From assembly GCA_041627895.1 (NCBI GenBank), contig JBFKQC010000070.1:1-19795 (forward strand): DNA of 19,795 nucleotides. Direction: 5' to 3'. Under the pieces are notes generated by a model. It saw nothing but the letters and a program-made list of their open reading frames with translations, was not told the origin of the DNA and did not search any database. The position numbers and the translations under genes are program-made. Source of the stretch: JBFKQC01 sp041627895. Lineage in GTDB: Bacteria; Pseudomonadota; Alphaproteobacteria; Rhodobacterales; Rhodobacteraceae. Positions 1 through 6,773 of this stretch are shown here, one piece after another; position 1 is the stretch's first letter, and each line of letters begins with the position of its first letter.

Positions 1-136
1 AGGAGATCAAGAACCAGACAATCCGGCAACGCCGCTTGCAGCATCAGACCGCTGCCGCCTAAACTCGAACAGAAACCGAACCAGAGCCTCCGTTACAAAA
101 CGGCCCCAGAAGTCCGAAAAACCCTGACGACGGACA
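1..136 (+). mobile_element. Right end of an IS3-family insertion sequence (partial)
   Basis: The window begins inside an IS element. It contains the C-terminal codons of an IS3-type transposase (stop TAA at 60-62) and then about 74 bp of non-coding sequence ending in GACGGACA at 129-136. The terminal CA fits the 5'-TG...CA-3' ends of IS3-family elements. Homology to the downstream sugar isomerase begins right after this point, which places the element boundary at about 136. The left end, the rest of the transposase and any target duplication lie outside the window. The exact boundary (give or take a few bases) is inferred. Confidence 0.72.
3..62 (+). CDS. IS3-family transposase OrfB, C-terminal fragment
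   Basis: Read from base 3, the frame gives EIKNQTIRQRRLQHQTAAA and a TAA stop. This basic tail, with its RRLQH core, is one I recognise from the C-termini of IS3-family integrase-type transposases, where it follows the DDE catalytic core. Only the tail is visible because the gene enters from outside the window, so the catalytic residues cannot be judged. The call rests on about 19 residues and on the fit of the downstream IS terminus. Confidence 0.68.
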   Translation, partial: EIKNQTIRQRRLQHQTAAA

Positions 137-567
137 CGATGCGGCTGGAGGCCGCGGCACAGCGGGTCCGAAGTGCAGGCCTGCGGTTTGGCTGGCACAA
201 TCACCACTGGGAGTTCATGGCCCTGCCGGGCGGCGAGATCCCGATGGAGCTGATCCTGACCCATGCCCCTTCGATCGAGTGGGAGATCGACGTGGCCTGG
301 GTCGTGCGCGGCGGCGCCGATCCGCTGGACTGGATCGGCAGGTACGGCGACCGGATCACCACCGCGCATGTCAAGGACATCGCGCCCGAAGGCGAGAACG
401 CCGACGAGGACGGCTGGGCCGATGTCGGCCACGGCACGCTGGACTGGCCCGGCCTGACCGCGGCGCTGCGCGGTGCGGGCGTCGATCTCTTCGTGATGGA
501 ACACGACAAGCCGGCGGATGCGCGCCGCTTTGCCGAGCGCTCGATCGCGGCCTTCCGGGAGTTCTGA
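137..567 (+). pseudogene. Sugar phosphate isomerase/epimerase (xylose-isomerase-like TIM barrel), 5'-truncated by the IS
   Basis: About 143 codons of an AP-endonuclease/xylose-isomerase-like TIM barrel remain, against 250-290 residues in intact members. Visible family features are FGWHNHHWEF (a metal/substrate-site strand), the acidic WEIDVAWVVRGG strand, the AHVKDIAPEGENADEDG loop, GHGTLDW, and the C-terminal VMEHD with its metal-ligand type glutamate. The first half of the barrel is missing, and upstream sequence switches abruptly to the IS terminus. The ATG at 139 is an accidental in-frame codon at the junction, not a native start. Such enzymes usually sit beside Gfo/Idh/MocA dehydrogenases in sugar or inositol catabolism, as here (3-nt gap to the next gene). 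The missing half may lie on the far side of the IS, or may have been deleted. Confidence 0.8.
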
Positions 568-570
568 GCG

Positions 571-1692
571 ATGGCCGGCAATCTGGGGATCGGCGTCATC
601 GGCTGCGGCAACATTTCGGCAGCCTACATGCGGCTGGCGCCGCTGTTCCGCGGCATCGAGATGCGCGCCTGCGCCGACCTGGCGCCGGGGGCGGCAAAGG
701 CGCGGGCGAAGGAATTCGGCCTGCGTGCGGATACCGTGGACGGGCTGCTTGCGGCCGAGGATATCGACATCGTCGTCAACCTCACCGTGCCGAACGCGCA
801 TTTCGAGGTGTCGAAGTCGGTGCTGGAGGCCGGCAAGCACGTCTATTCGGAAAAGCCCTTCGTGCTGAGCGCAGACGAGGGCGCCACGCTGGGCCGGCTG
901 GCCCGGGCGCAAGGCCTGCGGGTCGGATCGGCGCCCGATACATTCCTTGGCGGATCGCACCAGCTTGCGCGGCATCTGGTCGATTCCGGCGCCGTCGGGC
1001 GGATCGCCTCGGGCACCTGTTTCGTGATGAGCCCGGGCATGTAGATGTGGCACCCGAACCCGGATTTCTTCTTCAAGCCGGGCGGCGGGCCGATCCTCGA
1101 TCTGGGGCCTTACTACGCTTCGAACCTGGTGCAGTTTCTCGGGCCGGTGCGGCGCGTCGTGTCGCTGGCCTCGAAGGCGCGCGACGAGCGGACGATCACC
1201 TCGGAGCCGCGCCACGGCGAAAGGATCGCGGTCGAGACCCCGACCACGATCCACGCGCTTCTGGAGTTCCACTCGGGCGCGCAGATCGCCTATTGCGCCA
1301 GCTGGGACGTCTGGCAGCACGGGCATTCCAACATGGAGCTTTACGGTCTGGACGGCACCCTGCACGTGCCCGATCCGAACTTCTTCGGCGGCGAGGTGCG
1401 GATGACCGCGCGCGACGCCTTCGTCAACGGCACGCCTGCCTGGGATCACCCGTTCTCGGCCGCCAACGACCGCGGCCGCGCGAATTACCGCGCCGCGGGA
1501 CTGGCGGACATGGCGTTGGCCATCACAGAGGGCCGGGCGCATCGCTGCAACAACGACTTCGCCAGCCACGTCGTCGAGGTGCTGACCGCGGTGCTGGCTT
1601 CGGGCGAGACCGGCGCCGTCGTCGAGATCGCCTCGACCTGCGAGCGGCCCGCGCCGCTGGGACCCGACGAGGCGCGGGCGCTGCTGGCCTGA
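571..1692 (+). pseudogene. Gfo/Idh/MocA-family oxidoreductase with an internal amber stop
   Basis: This is an NAD(P)-dependent sugar dehydrogenase-like protein of 373 codons. The N-terminal Rossmann fold shows GVIGCGNIS (residues 8-16), and the conserved EKP motif is at residues 94-96. The second half carries the substrate domain (WHPNPDFFFKPGGGPILDLGPYY onward). Codon 158 (1042-1044) is TAG between GGCATG and ATGTGG. The frame is open on both sides and homology-like sequence continues without a gap. Family members commonly have Glu before MWHPNPDFFFKPGGG, so one G-to-T change from GAG explains it. As it stands, translation would give a 157-residue Rossmann fragment. Reinitiation at the ATG of 1045 is possible in principle, but the codons before it resemble no ribosome site. 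A GGGAG element within the upstream gene's end precedes the 571 ATG. Confidence 0.85.
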
Positions 1693-1697
1693 GCGCG

Positions 1698-1764
1698 ATG
1701 ATCCGCAACCCGGGCCTGCCCGGCCGAGTTCACCCGGTTCGACTATCTGCCGGCCGGCACATAA
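1698..1764 (+). pseudogene. Remnant of a GH43-type glycosidase: first and last codons joined by a large deletion
   Basis: Five bases after the preceding stop, an ATG opens MIRNPGLPG (1698-1724). This matches the start typical of GH43 beta-xylosidase/arabinosidase proteins (MIRNPxLPGFxPDPS). The expected continuation is absent. From 1723 a different frame reads AEFTRFDYLPAGT then TAA (1762-1764), which resembles the C-terminal strand of the same family (A[DE]FxxFxY). The join at about 1722-1725 sits in a GCCCGGCCG stretch that could supply microhomology. If this is right, about 500 codons have been deleted. The evidence is only about 22 residues plus operon position, so this is a tentative reading. 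It could otherwise be chance in a GC-rich spacer. Confidence 0.42.
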
Positions 1765-1785
1765 CGGCCGCGCCGCGGTATCGGC

Positions 1786-3732
1786 TCAGGCACTGCCTGT
1801 CCGACCGGCCGCAGGCCGCCGGACCCAGCCGTACATCGCCGCCGCCAGCACCAGACCGGCGGCGTTGGTCCACAGCCCCCCCGGCACCGCGTCGTGCGGC
1901 ACGATCACAAGTAGCCCGGCCAGCGCCGCGCCGAGCCGCTCGGCCGGCGCCAGCGGGCGGCGGAAAAAGCCGGTGATCGCGACCGAGATCAGCGCGACGC
2001 CGATGCCCGCGGTGATGACCGAAATCACCATGACGTCCGCAGGCCCGCGCAGGATCAGGCTCGGCGACAAGGCGAACAGGAACGGCACCACATAGGCCGG
2101 CCAGCCAAAGCGCATCGCCTCGAGCCCGGTTTTCATCGGCCGCGCGCCCGCGATGCCGGCCGCGGCGAAGGCAGCGATGGCCACCGGCGGCGTGATCATC
2201 GACATCATGCCGAAGTACAGCACGTAGAGATGCGCCGCGATCCGGTCGACGCCAAGCTCGACCAGTGCCGGCGCCACCAGCGTCGCCAACAGCACGTAGA
2301 CCCCGAGCGTCGGCAGGCCCATCCCGAGGATGATGCAGACCAGCGCCGACATCAGCAAAAGCGCGATCTTGCTGCCGCCGCCCAGCTGCACCAGCGCATA
2401 GGTCAGGTTGAAGCTGAGCCCGGTCATGTTCAGCACGCCGATCACCATGCCGGCGGCGGCGCAGATCAGGACCAGGTCGATCGACGCCTGCCCGGCCCGC
2501 GCGAATGTGCCCCAAAGCCGGCGCGGCCCCGCGCGCTGGCCCTGGTAGCCGAAGATCGTTGCCGTCACCACGACCATTCCGGCAGCGGCCAGCGCCGATT
2601 TCGCCGGCTGCCAGTTCAGCACGAACAGCGTGAGGATCAGCACCGCGAAGGCCAGAAGGAAGTGCCATCCGCCGATCACGTCGCGCCCGCGAGGCCGCTC
2701 GTCGCGCGGCACTGCGGCGATGTTGTGGCGCACGGCTTCCAGGTCGGCCTGGATGAACAGCGCGCCGTAATACAGAATCCCGGGCACCAGCGCCGCCAGC
2801 GCGACGGTGGAATAGGGGGTGTAGAGGAATTCGGCCATCAGGAAGGCCGCCGCGCCCATCACCGGCGGCAGAAGCTGGCCGCCGGTCGAGGCCACGGCCT
2901 CGATCGCGGCGGCGCGGTGCGGCGGATAGCCGGTGCGCTTGATCATCGGGATGGTGACGACGCCGGTGGACATGACGTTCGCCACCGCGCTGCCCGAAAT
3001 CGAGCCGAAGACCGCAGAGCCGATGACCGCGATCTTCATCGCGCCGCCCCTCAGCCCGCCCATCAGCAGCATCGCCCCGTCGGTGAAGAACCTGGCCCCG
3101 CCCGCGCGGTTCAGCAGCATCCCGAACAGCACGAAAGCGATCACCACGGTGCTGGCGATCTGCAACGGCACGCCGAGGATGCCGTTGACGTCGAACGTCA
3201 GGTAACTCGCAACCTTGTCCCAGGCCTGTGCCCGGCCCTGAAGCCGCCCGGGCACCCAGTTGCCGAAGAAGGCGTACAGGACGAAGACCCCGACGACGAT
3301 CACCAGCGTCGCGCCCGAGGTCCGGCGCAGCGCCTCGAGCACCAGCGGCAGCACGATCACCCCGATGGTCACCGCCTCGGGCGGGCGCAGCAGCACCAGG
3401 TCGACCAGCGCCGGATAGCGCACCGCCATCGCCAGGCAGGCACCGAGCGCCAGCACCGCGGCCAGCACGTCCCACCAAGGCGGCGCGCCCTCGCGCGCGA
3501 TGCCGCGATGGGTCCGTGTCAGGAAGGCCAGCGCGACCGAAAGCCCGAGGATCAGCGACAGGAACTGCGCCGGATAGAACGCCATGCCCATCTGGCGCGG
3601 GATGTTCAGCGACCATCCCGCCGCCAGCGCCACGATCAGCACGGACAGCGCCTGCACCGCGGCGCGCAGCAGGCCGCCGGGCCGGGCGCCCGCTGCTGCG
3701 GTCCCCGTCTGTGGCTCAGGCGTGCCGGTCAC
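1786..3732 (-). CDS. TRAP transporter permease, fused small/large (TAXI-associated) subunit
   Basis: A 648-residue polytopic inner-membrane protein of the fused 4TM-12TM TRAP type, in which the DctQ-like and DctM-like parts are one chain. A short Ala/Gly-rich N-terminus leads into hydrophobic segments at about 21-42 and 55-72. The DctM-like region contains the characteristic FGSISGSAVANVMSTGVVTIPMI stretch, then GGQLLPPVMGAAAFLMAEF, and later GMGLPTLGVYVLLATLVAPALVE and MMSMITPPVAIAAFAAAGIAG. These are hallmark substrate/Na+-pathway motifs of TRAP permeases. It takes up a solute delivered by a periplasmic receptor using an ion gradient. It lies 14 nt downstream of the TAXI receptor gene in the same operon. 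The substrate is unknown; TAXI systems often carry dicarboxylates, amino acids or other carboxylates. Confidence 0.9.
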   Translation of the reverse strand: MTGTPEPQTGTAAAGARPGGLLRAAVQALSVLIVALAAGWSLNIPRQMGMAFYPAQFLSLILGLSVALAFLTRTHRGIAREGAPPWWDVLAAVLALGACLAMAVRYPALVDLVLLRPPEAVTIGVIVLPLVLEALRRTSGATLVIVVGVFVLYAFFGNWVPGRLQGRAQAWDKVASYLTFDVNGILGVPLQIASTVVIAFVLFGMLLNRAGGARFFTDGAMLLMGGLRGGAMKIAVIGSAVFGSISGSAVANVMSTGVVTIPMIKRTGYPPHRAAAIEAVASTGGQLLPPVMGAAAFLMAEFLYTPYSTVALAALVPGILYYGALFIQADLEAVRHNIAAVPRDERPRGRDVIGGWHFLLAFAVLILTLFVLNWQPAKSALAAAGMVVVTATIFGYQGQRAGPRRLWGTFARAGQASIDLVLICAAAGMVIGVLNMTGLSFNLTYALVQLGGGSKIALLLMSALVCIILGMGLPTLGVYVLLATLVAPALVELGVDRIAAHLYVLYFGMMSMITPPVAIAAFAAAGIAGARPMKTGLEAMRFGWPAYVVPFLFALSPSLILRGPADVMVISVITAGIGVALISVAITGFFRRPLAPAERLGAALAGLLVIVPHDAVPGGLWTNAAGLVLAAAMYGWVRRPAAGRTGSA

Positions 3733-3746
3733 GCGGGATCAGCCGA

Positions 3747-4706
3747 TCATTCCTTCCAGATGCCGACCTCCTTGTAGAACCGGATCGCCCCCGGGTGATA
3801 GGGCACGCCACCATTCGGGCCGACCATGTCTTCCGGCTTGAACAGCCTGAAGGGCGGCAGCAGATCGGCCAGCGCGGGCTGGTTTTCGTACATCGCCTTG
3901 GCCACCGCATAGGCGGCGTCGTCCGACAATTTCTCGCTGGCCGCGATCGCCTGCGGATAGGTCATCATCCACATCGGCTCGCTGACGCCGGGGCCGGCGG
4001 CGGGGCCGGGCTCGACCAGGGTCAGGTAGCCCACCGGCCAGTGTTCCTGCATTGCCGCCTCTGTGCCGTCGCCCTTCTCGATCTTCAGCGCGCGGATGCC
4101 GCCGACGGCGGCGTCGGCCTCGCGCACCTTGCCCGCGCCCAGCGCGAACATGAACGCGTCCGAAGCGCCCGACATGAAGGCATCGGCGCCGCCCACCACG
4201 CTTGGCACCGGGACCGGCACGATATCCGCCTCGGTCATGCCGGCGGTGGCGTACATCGCCGCATTCTGCGGGTTGATCGTCTTTTGCGCGGTGTAACCGG
4301 CGGTCATCCGCTTGCCCTTGAGGTCAGAGACCATGTGCATGTCGCTGTCGGCGCGCACGAACATCGCCACGCGCAGCGGATAATGCAGCGCCAGAAGCCT
4401 GAGCCCCGGGTTCGGGCGGCCTTCGAACCAGGCCTCGCCCTTGTAGGCATAGCTCAGTTCCTGCAGGTTCACCGGTCCCATGTCGAACTCGCCGGTGCCG
4501 ATCAGCGGCAGATACTGGTTCGGGCTGGTCGCAGGCTGAACGGTGGCGTTCAGGCCCTGTTCGTTGATCACCTTGGCGATGGCCGTGCCGATCGAGTGAT
4601 AGATCGCACCGGGGTTCGAGGTCGCGATCGCGATCTGCTGCGCGGCGGCGGCGGTTGCCGAAAGCGCGAGCAGCCCGCCGGCGAGAAGCGGTTTCAATAG
4701 GCCCAT
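3747..4706 (-). CDS. TAXI-family TRAP transporter solute-binding protein
   Basis: A 319-residue periplasmic receptor. Residues 1-22 form a clear signal peptide: MGLLK, then a hydrophobic core, with cleavage likely after AAAA before QQIAIATSN. The mature part opens with the TAXI-type pattern IAIATSNPGAIYHSIGTAIAKVIN, followed by the ATSPNQYLPLIGTGEFDMG region that contributes to the ligand pocket. The end (VGPNGGVPYHPGAIRFYKEVGIW) is also typical of the family. It should hand its ligand to the fused TRAP permease immediately downstream. The gene starts 57 bp after the stop of the flavin monooxygenase. That spacing suggests a shared transcript of monooxygenase, receptor and permease. Confidence 0.9.
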   Translation of the reverse strand: MGLLKPLLAGGLLALSATAAAAQQIAIATSNPGAIYHSIGTAIAKVINEQGLNATVQPATSPNQYLPLIGTGEFDMGPVNLQELSYAYKGEAWFEGRPNPGLRLLALHYPLRVAMFVRADSDMHMVSDLKGKRMTAGYTAQKTINPQNAAMYATAGMTEADIVPVPVPSVVGGADAFMSGASDAFMFALGAGKVREADAAVGGIRALKIEKGDGTEAAMQEHWPVGYLTLVEPGPAAGPGVSEPMWMMTYPQAIAASEKLSDDAAYAVAKAMYENQPALADLLPPFRLFKPEDMVGPNGGVPYHPGAIRFYKEVGIWKE

Positions 4707-4763
4707 GGTGTCCTCCCTGACATCCGGTCTGTCCGGAAACTATTCTACAGCATCCCCGGCCGA

Positions 4764-6404
4764 TCAATCGTCCCGTGGCCCGCGGCCCGCTATGCGGGCA
4801 ATCACCGCTTCGGGGTCCGCCGGGTCGGCGTCGCCACGCCAGGCGACGTGCTGGTCCGGCCGGACGATGAACAGCGCGCGGTCATGCGCCTCGCTCTCGG
4901 GGATGTCGAGCACGGTCAGCGGCACGCCTGCCGCACGCGCGGCACCGCTCAGCGCCTCGCCTCCGGCGGCGCGGGTGCGGACCAGCGTATAGCCGGGCCC
5001 GAGCCGGTCGTAGAGCGACGCCCTGTCCGGCAGCAGCACATGCGGCATCCGGAACCCCGGTACGGTCGACGGCGTGTAATCGCCCATCGAATAGCCCGGT
5101 GCCGCGGCGCCATCGTGGCAGATGATCGGCGAGGCGTCGTAGAAATAGCCGAAGTTCAGCCCGGCGCAGCAATATTGCGGCGTGTTGATCCTTGCCGTGT
5201 GGCGCCCGAACCGGTCGCGCGCGGCGCGGCCCTCGGGCGTTTGGTCCTCGATCTCGGCCGGGATCGCCGCGCGGTTGCGGATCATCGTCTCGGCCGTTTC
5301 CATTGCGAACCGCGAGACCTGGCCGGTGATCGGCAGCCGTTCCGCGGCATAGGCCGCCAGCATCCCCGGCCCGCCCCAGCCCCGCAGCACCGCCGCAAGC
5401 AGCCATGTCAGCCCGGTGGCGTCGGCGATCCCGGCGTTCATGCCGTAGCCGCCCATCGGCACCCAGACATGCGCCGCGTCGCCGGCCAGGAAGACGCGGC
5501 CCCGGGCGATCCGGTCGGTGACGAGCCGCCGGCCGACCCAGTCCTCGACCTTCAGCACCTCGCAGGCGAAACCGGCATCCACCCCGAGGATCGTGCGCAG
5601 GCAGGCGTCGCGGTCGAGCGTGTCGAACTCCTCGCCCGGCAAAAGGTAGTTGTGCACCAGGAACCGGTCGTCGTGGTCGATGGTGTAGATCGTGCCCGAC
5701 CGGCGCGGGTTCAGGCACAAAAGCCCCCAGGCCTCGCCGCCCTGCATGCGTGCGGTCAGGCCCGGCGCGCGGACGTAGCTCGACTGCACGCGCTGGATCT
5801 CCGGGTCGCCCAGAAGCTGCGCGCCGATCGACTTGCGGACCAGCGACGCGGCGCCGTCGCAGCCGATCAGGTATTTGCAGCGGACGCGCCAGGTTGCCCC
5901 GTCGCTGGCGCGGACTTCGGCGGTCACCGCGTCGTCGCGGGGCTCGATCCGCGTCACTTCGCGGTCGAATTTCAGGCGCAGCCCCTCGCTGCGCTCGGCA
6001 TGGGCCTGCAGCACCGGCTCCAGGAAGATCTGGTTCATCCGGTGCGGCGGTTCGGCCGTGGGCCACCAGGTATCCGGCCCCGTCTCGCCGTTCCGCCGCC
6101 CGGCGCGGCCGGGGATGCGGATGCGCGCCATCTCGGGGCCCGTCGCCGTGGTGCGGATCGAGACGTCGTGTGGAAAACCGTCGCGGAAGCCCGCCGCACG
6201 CACCGCTTCCGCCAGACCGAGGCGGCGGAAGATCTCCATGCTGCGCGACGAGATGTGATTGCAGCGCACGGTGAGCGGGTCGAACGATGTGCGCCGGTCC
6301 AGCACCATCACGTCGACGCCGCGCTGGGCCAGGTCGATCCCCGCGACCAAGCCAACCGGGCCCGCGCCAACCACCAGAACCTCGCAGGAAATCTCGCTTG
6401 TCAC
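4764..6404 (-). CDS. FAD-dependent aromatic hydroxylase (class A flavoprotein monooxygenase, PheA/TfdB/MhpA type)
   Basis: A 546-residue single-component hydroxylase expected to use NAD(P)H and O2. The N-terminal dinucleotide fold has GAGPVG at residues 13-18, with acidic D36 closing the second strand. The DG motif GCDGA is at 181-185. The FAD ribityl/phosphate GD motif, LAGDAAHVWVPMGGYGMNAG, starts at about 306. RMNQIFLEPVL (122-132) is a signature of the phenol/2,4-dichlorophenol hydroxylase branch. A C-terminal thioredoxin-like domain ends with VRPDQHVAWRGD. It starts with GTG, preceded by GAAAGGG. It is first in an operon with a TAXI/TRAP importer, so it probably modifies the imported compound. 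Its substrate (phenolic acid, hydroxyphenylpropionate or polyketide-like) cannot be told from sequence. Confidence 0.88.
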   Translation of the reverse strand: MTSEISCEVLVVGAGPVGLVAGIDLAQRGVDVMVLDRRTSFDPLTVRCNHISSRSMEIFRRLGLAEAVRAAGFRDGFPHDVSIRTTATGPEMARIRIPGRAGRRNGETGPDTWWPTAEPPHRMNQIFLEPVLQAHAERSEGLRLKFDREVTRIEPRDDAVTAEVRASDGATWRVRCKYLIGCDGAASLVRKSIGAQLLGDPEIQRVQSSYVRAPGLTARMQGGEAWGLLCLNPRRSGTIYTIDHDDRFLVHNYLLPGEEFDTLDRDACLRTILGVDAGFACEVLKVEDWVGRRLVTDRIARGRVFLAGDAAHVWVPMGGYGMNAGIADATGLTWLLAAVLRGWGGPGMLAAYAAERLPITGQVSRFAMETAETMIRNRAAIPAEIEDQTPEGRAARDRFGRHTARINTPQYCCAGLNFGYFYDASPIICHDGAAAPGYSMGDYTPSTVPGFRMPHVLLPDRASLYDRLGPGYTLVRTRAAGGEALSGAARAAGVPLTVLDIPESEAHDRALFIVRPDQHVAWRGDADPADPEAVIARIAGRGPRDD

Positions 6405-6509
6405 GCTGCCCTTTCTCGCCCGGCTGTTCCGCCCAGAAGGCTAGCACGCCGACCGGCGCGGTCCACGCCATTCCCGATCCGTTCGCCGAGCCCGGGCGGC
6501 GGGGCGGCC

Positions 6510-6637
6510 GGATGTCCGGATATCTGGACAGCCGGGTAATTGGGTATCCGGTTAGCCGGATAACCGGTTAGCCGGATAGTCGGATAGTCAGATAGTCGGA
6601 TAGTCGGATATCCGGATAACTGGATAACTGGATAGCT
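6510..6637. repeat. 8-bp tandem repeat, 16 units (consensus GGATAGYC)
   Basis: Sixteen consecutive, in-register octamers run from 6510 to 6637, with a decayed 17th at 6638-6645. The best-preserved units are GGATAGTC at 6574, 6582 and 6598, plus AGATAGTC at 6590. Variants include GGATATCC (6606, itself a palindrome), GGATAACT (6614 and 6622), GGTTAGCC (6550 and 6566) and GGATAACC (6558). Outer units are more diverged (GGATGTCC at 6510, GGGTAATT at 6534), as expected for an array that expands and homogenises from its centre. GGTTA..CC and GG.TAACC units are mutually complementary, so single strands could fold. There are no spacers, so this is not CRISPR. Confidence 0.93.
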
Positions 6638-6697
6638 GGAAAAGCTTCAACCCATTGAAAAAAAACGATTTTGTTGCCCAGCCGCGTTAACGTTCTG

Positions 6698-6713
6698 TTC
6701 ATTGCTTAATGAA
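6698..6713. promoter_or_regulatory. Perfect inverted repeat TTCATT-GCTT-AATGAA, candidate operator
   Basis: Two perfect 6-bp arms (6698-6703 and 6708-6713) flank a 4-bp centre in an AT-rich island 61-76 bp before the GTG start of the plus-strand monooxygenase. Size, symmetry and place suit a dimeric regulator such as MarR, TetR or GntR type. No regulator gene is adjacent, so the partner is unknown. An inverted repeat this short can arise by chance in AT-rich DNA. Confidence 0.4.
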
Positions 6714-6761
6714 TCGTGAATTCTAAGACGTACTCTGGCCGCCGGGCGCGGCGGCGGCGGC

Positions 6762-6768
6762 AGGGGGG
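6762..6768 (+). promoter_or_regulatory. Strong ribosome binding site (AGGGGGG) that fixes a GTG start
   Basis: AGGGGGG lies 5 nt before GTG at 6774. It supports GTG as the start because the FAD-binding strand (DVIIVGGGPVG) begins only a few codons later and no in-frame ATG fits. Confidence 0.75.
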
Positions 6769-6773
6769 AAATC

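Larger units (their letters stand above)
6405..6773. other. Divergent intergenic region between two monooxygenase genes
   Basis: This 369-bp gap holds no convincing gene. From left to right it contains a GC-rich leader for the minus-strand monooxygenase, a 128-bp octanucleotide tandem repeat, and an AT-rich stretch (about 6646-6730) with an A-tract at about 6657-6665. The AT-rich stretch also has GTTAAC at 6686-6691 and a perfect inverted repeat. A GC-rich leader with a strong ribosome site for the plus-strand monooxygenase follows. Both promoters must lie here. No textbook -35/-10 pair stands out, but the AT-rich segment is the best candidate for the plus-strand promoter. Confidence 0.7.

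Noticed and set aside
1042..1044. Recoded amber (pyrrolysine or programmed readthrough)
   Set aside because: There is no sign of a readthrough structure downstream, and the neighbouring genes are also broken, so simple decay is more likely.
7..1569. A 520-codon open frame on the minus strand opposite the isomerase and Gfo/Idh genes
   Set aside because: It is antisense to two recognisable proteins, is Arg/Gly/Ala/Pro-rich as GC-rich shadow frames are, and runs across the IS boundary.
2230..3777. A 515-codon plus-strand open frame over the TRAP permease
   Set aside because: The opposite strand encodes an unmistakable TRAP permease with membrane helices and family motifs. This frame is a low-complexity His/Arg/Gln shadow.
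6510..6637. CRISPR array
   Set aside because: Units are 8 bp and contiguous with no spacers, and there are no cas genes nearby.
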